Shown: piece after piece, positions 1 through 5,009 of the stretch
Numbering within the stretch: the first letter of the stretch is position 1
Layout: each line of letters opens with the position of its first letter
Source of the DNA: Rhodothermaceae bacterium
GTDB taxonomy: Bacteria > Bacteroidota > Rhodothermia > Rhodothermales > JAHEMB01
Direction of reading: 5' to 3'
Assembly (NCBI GenBank): GCA_024643915.1
Contig: JAHEMB010000317.1
Location: 1-5,383, forward strand
Length of the DNA: 5,383 bases
The notes under the pieces: generated by a model
Databases searched by the model: none
Seen by the model: the letters and a program-made list of their open reading frames with translations, nothing else
What the model was told of the DNA's origin: nothing
Translations under genes and position numbers: made by a program

Positions 1-1602
1 GCCGACGTCACCTGCGACGGCCGACTCGACCTGCTCGTGGCGACCATCGACCGGGGCACACTCGTCCTTTTCGAGGGCACAGGGGTGGATGCGGCCGGGG
101 TGCCCGGCTTCCGCTTCGTCACGGACGAGTACCAGGGAATTGCCATCATCGGCGGGTTCGGTAAGGCAAGGGCGGCGGCGACCCGGCACGGCGCCAACGC
201 CATCACCCTGGCCGACCTCGACGGTGACGGTGACCTCGACCTCCTCTGGGGAGACTTCTTCTCCCCCAGCCTCTATTTCATTGAGAACACGGGCACCTGC
301 GAGACGCCCACCCTGGTGCTCGCCTCCGAGACCTTCCCCCTCGTCGACCCCATTCAGACGACCGGCTTCAACGCGCCTCGTCTGGCCGATCTCGACGCTG
401 ACGGTGACCTCGATCTGTTTGTGGGCGTGCTGGGAGGGGCCTTTACACCGGGGCGCAGCGCGGCGGACAACTTCTATTTCTACGAGAACACGGGCGCCGC
501 GCAGTTCACCCGTCGCACCAGCCGTTACCTCGCGAATTTCGACGTGGGGAAAGACGCTGCCCCCGCCCTTGGCGATCTCGACGGCGACGGCGACCTCGAC
601 CTCCTCGTCGGCAACGAGCTGGGGCTGGGCGACGTGCTGACGGCGCACCTTGCGCTGGTCCTCAACGAAGGCACGCCGCAGGCGCCCCGCTTCCGGTTCA
701 CCCTGGAGAACTTCGAGGGGCTGGACCGGGAGCGCGCCAACCTCACGCCTGCCCTCGGCGACCTCGACGGCGACGGCGACCTCGACCTGCTGGCGGGCGG
801 GTTTGACGGCAGCGTGGCTTTTGCCCGCAACGACGGCGACCTCGGCCCTTCGTTCGTCCTCGTCGATTCGGCGCTCGTCACCATCCCGCGCGGCAACTTC
901 ACCGCCCCCGCCCTCGCCGACATCGATGCCGACGGTGACCTCGACCTGTTCGTCGGCGAGGCGTCGGGTACGCTCAACTTCTACCGCAATACGGGTACGG
1001 CGCAGCAGGCGGTTTTCGCGTTGGAGACGGAAAGCTTCCAGGACATCGACGCGGGCGAGCGCAGCCACCCGGCTTTCCACGACCTCGACGGCGACGGCGA
1101 CCTCGACCTCCTCGTCGGCACCCAGCTCGACGGGCTCCTCGTCTACCGCAACGACGGCACGCCTCAGGAAGCGAACTTCGTGCCCGCCGACGGCTTCGAC
1201 CTGCCCGCCCTCATCGCCCCCGCCCTGGCCGATCTCGACGGCGACGGCGACGCCGACCTGCTTCTGGGCAGCGAGCGCGGCGGCCTGCTTTTCTACGAAA
1301 ACCGCGCCGTGGTGACGGCTGTGGTGGAGACGCCGCCCGAAGTGCCCTTCCGCCTGGCCGTTTTCCCCAACCCGTTCCGCGACGCCGCTTCCTTCCAGTT
1401 TTCCCTCTCCGTCCCCTCGGAGGTGCGCCTCGAAGTCTACGACGTGCTCGGGCGTGAGGTAACCGTGCCGGTGAAAGCGTTCATGGCGGCGGGCGAGCAC
1501 ACGGTCCGCTTCGACGCGGCAGGGCTGCCGGCGGGCGTCTATTTCTACGCGCTCACGGCCGGGACGCAGCGGCACGGCGGGACGCTCGTGAGGGTGCGGT
1601 AA
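1..1602 (+). CDS. FG-GAP/VCBS-repeat beta-propeller protein with T9SS sorting domain (5' end outside window)
   Basis: The frame is open from base 1, and the 12 codons before the GTG at 37 already encode a degenerate repeat motif (ADVTCDGRLDLL). That GTG is therefore probably not the start, and the gene continues to the left. The visible part is 533 residues. Seven further Ca2+-binding-type motifs of the form DLDGDGDLDLL start near bases 211, 385, 571, 757, 916, 1078 and 1228, 50-62 codons apart. They are separated by linkers with FYENTGT-like strings, as in FG-GAP/VCBS blades. The last ~85 residues (from about 1345) carry FPNPF, a YDVLGREV segment and GVYFYAL, the hallmarks of a type A T9SS C-terminal sorting domain. 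By family, such proteins cross the outer membrane by T9SS and are anchored to or released from the surface; their ligand is usually unknown. The signal peptide is not in the window. It ends in TAA. Very confident in architecture, not in function. Confidence 0.93.
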   Translation, partial: ADVTCDGRLDLLVATIDRGTLVLFEGTGVDAAGVPGFRFVTDEYQGIAIIGGFGKARAAATRHGANAITLADLDGDGDLDLLWGDFFSPSLYFIENTGTCETPTLVLASETFPLVDPIQTTGFNAPRLADLDADGDLDLFVGVLGGAFTPGRSAADNFYFYENTGAAQFTRRTSRYLANFDVGKDAAPALGDLDGDGDLDLLVGNELGLGDVLTAHLALVLNEGTPQAPRFRFTLENFEGLDRERANLTPALGDLDGDGDLDLLAGGFDGSVAFARNDGDLGPSFVLVDSALVTIPRGNFTAPALADIDADGDLDLFVGEASGTLNFYRNTGTAQQAVFALETESFQDIDAGERSHPAFHDLDGDGDLDLLVGTQLDGLLVYRNDGTPQEANFVPADGFDLPALIAPALADLDGDGDADLLLGSERGGLLFYENRAVVTAVVETPPEVPFRLAVFPNPFRDAASFQFSLSVPSEVRLEVYDVLGREVTVPVKAFMAAGEHTVRFDAAGLPAGVYFYALTAGTQRHGGTLVRVR

Positions 1603-1653
1603 GGAAAAATCCTCGTGGCTGTGCGGCGTAAGAAACCAACCATTCGTGCAAGT

Positions 1654-1659
1654 AAGGAG
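1654..1659 (+). promoter_or_regulatory. Shine-Dalgarno AAGGAG that decides the antitoxin start
   Basis: AAGGAG lies 6 bases before the ATG at 1666. The alternative in-frame GTG at 1615 has no comparable site and would add a basic 17-residue leader, so the ATG is preferred. Confidence 0.75.
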
Positions 1660-1665
1660 CAAGCA

Positions 1666-1872
1666 ATGACTGCCGTACAGGAACTCAACGAAGGCTTGAA
1701 CGCGCTTCTCGAGCAGGAGCGAGAAGCTATGGCGGCTGCCCTTCTCGAAGAAATGGAGGCGAAAGCGTGGGACGAGCAGATTGAGGCTGATGCGAAGGCC
1801 GGGAAGCTTGATACGCTGATCGAGAAGGCCAAGCAGGATCATTGTGCCGGGCGTACAACCCCGCTGGTGTGA
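1666..1872 (+). CDS. Antitoxin-like protein of a type II RelE/ParE toxin-antitoxin module
   Basis: This encodes 68 residues starting at ATG 1666, which has a good ribosome site. An in-frame GTG at 1615 would give 85 residues and is less likely. The protein is almost entirely helical in appearance and acidic: a Glu/Ala/Leu-rich N-terminal half (residues ~5-33), then WDEQIEADAKAGKLDTLIEK and a tail ending AGRTTPLV. The W-D-x-x-I-E...AGKLD..I..A...AGRT.PL pattern resembles small antitoxins encoded just before RelE/ParE-type toxins; this is recognition from memory, not a search. No obvious DNA-binding fold is visible. Its stop TGA (1870-1872) overlaps the GTG (1869-1871) of the following toxin frame, the usual sign of translational coupling. 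That partner is interrupted by two stops, so this may now be an orphan antitoxin. It would be expected to bind and neutralise the cognate toxin in the cytoplasm. Confidence 0.78.
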   Translation: MTAVQELNEGLNALLEQEREAMAAALLEEMEAKAWDEQIEADAKAGKLDTLIEKAKQDHCAGRTTPLV

Positions 1873-2126
1873 GACATTTTGCCTCACCTAGTTTCTGGTA
1901 GTATTACCGTCGGCTCCCGGCAGAGCTACAGCGCACCGCCGATAAAAATTATCCGCTTTTGGCTGACGACCCGTATCACCCGTCTTTGCATTTCAAGAAA
2001 ATTAGGGATGATTTCTGGTCTGTTCGTGTTGGGCGCCGTTATCGCGCCTTAGCTACGGTGGAGGAAGGGGATTTTGTCTGATTCTGGATCGGTCCTCATG
2101 CCGAGTATGAACGGCTGATCAGATAA
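1869..2126 (+). pseudogene. RelE/ParE-family toxin, interrupted by two in-frame stop codons
   Basis: Reading from the GTG that overlaps the antitoxin stop gives a continuous 85-codon frame broken only by TAG (1899-1901) and TGA (2079-2081), ending at TAA 2124-2126. The pieces read RHFASPSFW, then from codon 12 YYRRLPAELQ...ADKNYPLL...HPSLHFKKI...FWSVRVGRRYRALA...GDFV, and finally FWIGPHAEYERLIR. The order ADKN, HPSLHFKK, WSVRVG.RYRAL, FWIG.HAEY is characteristic of RelE/ParE-superfamily toxins, which in active form are ribosome-dependent mRNA interferases or gyrase poisons. The TGA stands just before FWIG, where relatives as I recall them usually have Trp, so TGG to TGA is a simple explanation. 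The TAG is one transition from CAG or TGG. There is no frameshift or deletion. Two lines here (1921-2040) are about 53% and 45% GC by hand count, far below the flanks. Inactivation looks recent; two sequencing errors are the alternative. Confidence 0.85.
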
Positions 2127-2150
2127 GGGGCGCTCGGAAATGCGTCTGTT

Positions 2151-2163
2151 GTAACAACGTTAC
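2151..2163. repeat. Small perfect inverted repeat GTAAC-AAC-GTTAC in the 2127-2259 intergenic gap
   Basis: This is a 5-base palindrome with a 3-base spacer, the only notable pattern in the 133 bases between the broken toxin and the DUF1440-like gene. It sits about 97 bases before that gene's start and could be an operator, but a match this short may be chance. No convincing promoter was seen in the gap. Confidence 0.25.
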
Positions 2164-2259
2164 GCTGCGCCGGGCTATTCTGTCGCTGCACCCCGTTCGT
2201 ATGTCAGCGGGCAGCAGGCTCGCTCCCGACGACAGCGGAGCATCCGAAGAAACAGCACG

Positions 2260-2925
2260 ATGAACGACAGCAGCGACCTACTAAAAGGCCTCCTGGCCGG
2301 CGCCCTCGGCGGCGTAGCCGGAACGGTTGCCATGCGCCTCTACTGGCAGGCCGCCACGGCCCTCGCCGGCGAGGACCCGCGCACCCTCACCAGCGAAGAC
2401 GCCCCGCATGCGCTCGACGAGATGTCGGTAACGGGCGGGCAGCACACGCAGGAAGACGAAAGCTCGACGGCGGCGGTGGGCCGCATCGCCTACGAAGCCG
2501 TGACGGATGAGGAGCCGGATGACGAAACTATAGAGACGCTCAGCCAGTCCGTTCACTGGGCCTTCGGGCTGGGCACCTCGGCCCTTTACGGCGCCGTGCG
2601 CGGCCCCGTCGGCCCGCTCGATGCCGAGGGCGGCCTCGTCTTCGGCACCGCCGTCTGGGCCCTCGGCGACGAGCTGATGGTGCCGCTCCTGGGCCTCTCG
2701 AAAGGGCCGACGGCCTATCCCCTCACGCAGCACGCCCACCGCTTCGGCGCCCACCTCGCCTTCGGCCTGGCGACGGCGGCGGCCACGCAGGCCCTCCTCG
2801 GCCTCGCCCGCCCCCACACCACCCGCCGCTTCGCCTGGAAGACGGCCAAGACCTACCTCAAGTGGAAAGCCGTCAAGGCCGGCGCCAAGGTAGCGGGCCG
2901 CGCGCTCGCGAAGATGCAAGGCTGA
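2260..2925 (+). CDS. DUF1440/YagU-like membrane protein
   Basis: This is a 221-residue protein with four likely membrane segments: about residues 8-31 (Gly/Ala-rich), 98-114, 124-147 and 163-184. The features VHWAFGLGTSALYGA, a GLVFGTAVWALGDELMVPLLGLS segment, a TAYPLTQHAH string and HLAFGLATAA resemble the DUF1440 (YagU-like) inner-membrane family. E. coli YagU has been linked to acid tolerance; the biochemical role is unknown, so no function is asserted. Between the first two segments lies an acidic stretch (about residues 50-95) with 13 Asp/Glu and a single Arg. The C-terminal ~35 residues hold 10 Lys/Arg and no acidic residue, suggesting a basic amphipathic helix. The ATG at 2260 is preceded only by a weak GAAGAA (2246-2251). 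The stop TGA is followed within 10 bases by an inverted repeat, and the next gene is convergent. Confidence 0.72.
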   Translation: MNDSSDLLKGLLAGALGGVAGTVAMRLYWQAATALAGEDPRTLTSEDAPHALDEMSVTGGQHTQEDESSTAAVGRIAYEAVTDEEPDDETIETLSQSVHWAFGLGTSALYGAVRGPVGPLDAEGGLVFGTAVWALGDELMVPLLGLSKGPTAYPLTQHAHRFGAHLAFGLATAAATQALLGLARPHTTRRFAWKTAKTYLKWKAVKAGAKVAGRALAKMQG

Positions 2926-2927
2926 AA

Positions 2928-3008
2928 AGGTGTGGACGTTTGGAGGTATGAACGTGTGGACGACCTGCGATCTGGAACCCTCGTCCACACCTTCACACGT
3001 CCACACGT
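2928..3008. repeat. Inverted repeat built from 8-base tandem units between convergent genes (possible bidirectional terminator)
   Basis: Left arm: AGGTGTGG, ACGTTTGG, AGGTATGA, ACGTGTGG, then ACGA (2928-2963). The right arm read on the other strand (3008 down to 2981) is ACGTGTGG, ACGTGTGA, AGGTGTGG, ACGA. Positions 2936-2963 pair with 2981-3008 without gaps at 24 of 28 positions, including 10 perfect pairs next to a 17-base loop. The element nearly fills the gap between the stops at 2925 and 3014. It may end transcripts from both sides, although neither side has a run of T. Confidence 0.8.
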
Positions 3009-3013
3009 AAAGC

Positions 3014-3781
3014 TCACCAGTTATCGCCGCTAATGATGTCGCCGAGGATGCCGGTGCCGCCGAGGCCTTTCTTCTCGCCTTTGCCCCGACCGATGCGGGC
3101 GGCGGCGTGGATGCGGTCTGCGAGGCGGGAGAAGGGCAGGCTCTGGAGGTAGACGAGCCCCGGCCCCGTCAGCTTCGCCAGAAAAAGGCCCTCCCCCCCG
3201 AAGAGCGCATTCTTGAAGCCGCCGATGAACTGGATGTCGTAATCGACGGAGGCGTCGAAGGCGGCCAGGCAGCCGGTATCGACGCGGAGCGTCTCGCCGG
3301 GGCCGAGCTGGCGCTTGACGATGGTGCCCCCGACGTGGACGAAAACAAGCCCGTCGCCGGTGAGCTTCTGGAGGATAAAACCTTCGCCGCCGAAGAGGCC
3401 CGCCCCCAGCTTCTTGGTGAAGGCCACGTCGATGTCGATGCCGCGCGCGGCGCAGAGGAAAGCGTCCTTCTGGCAGAGGAACGCCCCGCCGTGGTCGCTC
3501 AGATCGAGGGCGATAATTTTGCCCGGGTAGGGCGCGGCGAAGGCCACGTGGGCCTTGCCCCCGCCGTTGTGCATGAAGGTGGTGATGAAAAAGCTCTCGC
3601 CCGTCACCATGCGTTTGAAGCCGCTAAACAAGCCGCCCTCGGCATTCGTCTGCATCTCCACGCCGTCGCCCATGTACATCATCGCCCCGGCCTCGGCCCG
3701 CACGCCCTCGCCGGGGTCGAGTTCGATTTCGACGAGTTGCATGTCGTCGCCGTAGATTTTGTAATCAATCACGTCAGCCAT
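3014..3781 (-). CDS. TIGR00266 / AIM24-family protein
   Basis: This encodes 255 residues, a typical length for this family (formerly DUF124; related to the AIM24 domain). It starts DYKIYGDDMQLVEIELDPGE and continues with AEAGAMMYM, a GGLFSGFKRMVTGESFFITTF segment (about residues 49-69), paired glycine-rich strings GLFGGEGFILQKLTGDGLVFV and LFGGEGLFLAKLTGPGLVYLQ (the second echoes the first), and a flexible Gly/Lys-rich C-terminus. The fold known for the family is a beta-rich duplicated barrel or prism; the role in bacteria is not established. No signal peptide or membrane span is visible, so it is probably cytoplasmic. Its ATG has a strong ribosome site and an upstream Bacteroidota-type promoter element, so it is likely transcribed alone. 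It converges with the DUF1440-like gene. Confidence 0.9.
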   Translation of the reverse strand: MADVIDYKIYGDDMQLVEIELDPGEGVRAEAGAMMYMGDGVEMQTNAEGGLFSGFKRMVTGESFFITTFMHNGGGKAHVAFAAPYPGKIIALDLSDHGGAFLCQKDAFLCAARGIDIDVAFTKKLGAGLFGGEGFILQKLTGDGLVFVHVGGTIVKRQLGPGETLRVDTGCLAAFDASVDYDIQFIGGFKNALFGGEGLFLAKLTGPGLVYLQSLPFSRLADRIHAAARIGRGKGEKKGLGGTGILGDIISGDNW

Positions 3782-3786
3782 AGTTG

Positions 3787-3792
3787 CCTCCT
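3787..3792 (-). promoter_or_regulatory. Strong Shine-Dalgarno AGGAGG of the TIGR00266 gene
   Basis: Read on the minus strand, AGGAGG lies 5 bases before the ATG at 3781 and fixes that start. It is the strongest ribosome site in the window. Confidence 0.85.
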
Positions 3793-3826
3793 GATCTCTG
3801 ATGCTTTACTTCGTCGGTTGACGGAG

Positions 3827-3834
3827 CAAAATTA
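3827..3834 (-). promoter_or_regulatory. Bacteroidota-type -7 promoter box TAATTTTG before the TIGR00266 gene
   Basis: On the minus strand TAATTTTG matches the Bacteroidota housekeeping -7 consensus TAnnTTTG perfectly. It predicts a start of transcription near 3820 and a leader of about 40 bases. No good -33 TTTG is present at the usual distance; CTGT about 20 bases upstream is the nearest. Hence moderate confidence. Confidence 0.45.
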
Positions 3835-3904
3835 ACAGGTAGCGGGGACGATGTACAGGGCGAAGTGTTGCGGCTCGATATGCATCAAAGAAAAGCTAAA
3901 GCAT

Positions 3905-3947
3905 GAAGAAGCCCGGTGCCTACCGTACGGCAGGACCGGGCTTCTTC
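3905..3947 (-). terminator. 13-bp perfect hairpin, possible terminator or RNA element
   Basis: GAAGAAGCCCGGT (3905-3917) pairs perfectly with ACCGGGCTTCTTC (3935-3947) around a 17-base loop containing the palindrome CCGTACGG. On the minus strand the stem is followed by a T-rich stretch (ATGCTTTTAGCTTTTC); on the plus strand it is not. Minus-strand termination is therefore preferred, although the T-tract is imperfect. No gene directly feeds it, since pdxH already has a hairpin at 4148-4190. Confidence 0.5.
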
Positions 3948-4147
3948 TGGGGCTTACCGTGCTGCGTTACATCGGAGGCAATGTTTTACAGCACACGCAA
4001 CCCGGTACCGGCGAGGGAGTGCGGTAGGCCGGACTGCGTTTTTCGCACGCACCTCTAGAGAACGAGTCCGTTTTCAGAATTTGCGCGGGGTCGGATCAAT
4101 CGTTACAATTCAGCCGGAAAAAACTGCTCAAAGCCCCAAAATAGCTG
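3948..4147. other. Gene-free region rich in complementary segments; candidate structured RNA
   Basis: No convincing protein gene lies in 3782-4287. Besides the promoter and hairpins listed separately, this part holds GTGCTG (3959-3964)/CAGCAC (3989-3994) enclosing ACAT/ATGT; a perfect CCGGTACCGG (4002-4011); CGGACT (4030-4035)/AGTCCG (4065-4070); TGCG-TTTTT-CGCA (4035-4047); and CTCTAGAG (4053-4060). CGGTAGGC (4022-4029) is complementary to GCCTACCG (3918-3925) inside the loop of the preceding hairpin. I recognise no known RNA family here (tmRNA, SRP RNA, RNase P RNA and tRNA motifs were looked for by eye). From 4191 to 4287 I see nothing specific. Confidence 0.3.
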
Positions 4148-4190
4148 AGGGCACCGGCGATCTCGTTGCGCGATCGATCGCCGGTGCCCT
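4148..4190 (-). terminator. 14-15 bp perfect hairpin downstream of pdxH, likely its terminator
   Basis: AGGGCACCGGCGAT (4148-4161) pairs perfectly with ATCGCCGGTGCCCT (4177-4190), extended by one C-G pair inward. It lies about 97 bases past the pdxH stop. On the minus strand the stem is followed by CAGCTATTTT and, further on, a run of six T. This fits a factor-independent terminator, though the T-tract starts a few bases late. Confidence 0.6.
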
Positions 4191-4287
4191 GCAACCACTC
4201 ATCGGAAGACACGCCCTCCCCTACGGGACGCGGGGCGCGACGGTTACAGCGAGCCCCAAGAAATCTGCGAGGGGCGCGAAAAGTGCC

Positions 4288-4932
4288 CTACGGCGCCAGG
4301 CGCTCGACCAGCCACACGCCTTCCTCGGCACGCCGGTAGCGCAAGCGGTCGTGCAGGCGGCTCGGGCGGCCCTGCCAGAACTCGACGGCTTCGGGGCGCA
4401 CGCGGTAGCCGCCCCAGTACGATGGGCGCGGCACGGATTCGTCTGGAAAGCGTGCTTCGGCTTCTTCCAGGCGACTTTCGAGGACGTCCCGCCCGGCGAT
4501 GACGCGACTCTGGGGGGAGGCCCATGCACCCAGCCGGCTCCCGCGCGGGCGAGACCCGAAATAGGCATCCGAATCTCTTTCGGCTACGCGCTCGACCTGG
4601 CCTTCCACGCGCACCTGCCGCTCCAGCACACCCCACCAGAAGACGAGCGCGGCCCAGGGGTTCGCCTCTAGCTCCTGCGCCTTGCGACTCTCATAGTTCG
4701 TGTAGAGCGCGAAGCCGTCGGCGTCGAAGCCTTTCAGCAGCACGATGCGGGCCGAGGGGTGGCCCGCCGGCGAGGCTGTCGCCAGCGTCATAGCGTTCGG
4801 ATCCAACACCTCTGCCGCTAGGGCCTCGTCGAACCACCGGCGGAACTGCGCGATGGGGTCGGCCTCGGCGCTGTCCTCGTTCAAAGCCTGCCGCGCATAC
4901 TCGCGCCGGAGCGCAGCCAGATCTACATTCAT
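4288..4932 (-). CDS. pdxH: Pyridoxamine 5'-phosphate oxidase
   Basis: This FMN enzyme of 214 residues oxidises pyridoxine or pyridoxamine 5'-phosphate to pyridoxal 5'-phosphate with O2, in cytoplasmic PLP synthesis and salvage. Length and order match E. coli PdxH (218 residues): DLAALRREY near the N-terminus, RIVLLK (62-67) and YTN..SRK (77-84) for FMN, FWW..LERQVRVEG (98-111), YFGSRPRGSRLGAWAS (124-139), a SYWGGYRV segment, and EFWQG...RLHDR (184-196) to a C-terminal RLAP. Substrate and cofactor residues sit five below E. coli numbering: R62, K67, Y77, Y124, R128, S132, R192, H194. All are present, so it should be active. The frame stays open upstream, but ATG 4932 is chosen because the family's N-terminal motif begins right there. 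No Shine-Dalgarno is visible, and an inverted repeat ends 7 bases before the ATG. It follows the oxidoreductase gene on the same strand by 77 bases. Confidence 0.96.
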   Translation of the reverse strand: MNVDLAALRREYARQALNEDSAEADPIAQFRRWFDEALAAEVLDPNAMTLATASPAGHPSARIVLLKGFDADGFALYTNYESRKAQELEANPWAALVFWWGVLERQVRVEGQVERVAERDSDAYFGSRPRGSRLGAWASPQSRVIAGRDVLESRLEEAEARFPDESVPRPSYWGGYRVRPEAVEFWQGRPSRLHDRLRYRRAEEGVWLVERLAP

Positions 4933-4939
4933 GGGAGAT

Positions 4940-5000
4940 GGTTGTCGGTTGCCAGTTGAGGAATAGAAAATAGGAAAAGAAAAACCGACAACCGACAACC
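4940..5000. repeat. Inverted repeat built from 7-base units (GGTTGTC) between oxidoreductase and pdxH
   Basis: Left arm: GGTTGTC, GGTTGCC, AGTTGAG (4940-4960). The right arm on the opposite strand (5000 down to 4980) is GGTTGTC, GGTTGTC, GGTTTTT. Twelve bases pair perfectly (4940-4951 with 4989-5000) around an A/G-rich centre (T/C-rich in the pdxH-sense RNA). A degenerate further unit lies at 5001-5007. The element fills the 77-base gap between the two minus-strand genes and may act as an intercistronic processing, attenuation or stability element. Confidence 0.78.
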
Positions 5001-5009
5001 CACGACCCT

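Noticed and set aside
525..977. Minus-strand open frame under the propeller gene
   Set aside because: Its Ser/Arg/Pro repeats are just the reverse reading of the DGDGD repeat DNA.
1615..1665. Upstream GTG start giving an 85-residue antitoxin
   Set aside because: The ATG at 1666 has AAGGAG at ideal spacing and the upstream start does not.
1902..2078. Middle part of the toxin as an independent small gene
   Set aside because: It has no ATG or credible start with a ribosome site after the first stop, and the second stop removes the conserved C-terminal FWIG..AEY part.
2928..3008. CRISPR array or insertion-sequence ends
   Set aside because: The units are 8 bases with no spacers, and no transposase lies nearby; the arrangement is an inverted repeat between two convergent genes.
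3107..3835. Plus-strand open frame opposite the TIGR00266 gene
   Set aside because: The minus-strand protein matches a known family, starts with a strong ribosome site and has a promoter box; the plus frame has none of these.
3981..4058. Plus-strand mini-frame MFYSTRNPVPARECG... of 25 residues preceded by GGAGG
   Set aside because: The ribosome-like site is only 2 bases from the ATG and sits in a hairpin loop; there is no downstream gene on that strand for a leader peptide to control and no recognisable similarity.
4030..4110. Possible tRNA-like fold on the minus strand
   Set aside because: There is no T-loop (TTCGAnTC type), acceptor stem or anticodon arm at the required spacing.
3916..4671. 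Long plus-strand open frame of 251 codons starting at GTG
   Set aside because: Its second half is antisense to the clearly real pdxH gene, its start lies inside a hairpin, it has no ribosome site, and its composition looks like a GC-rich shadow frame.
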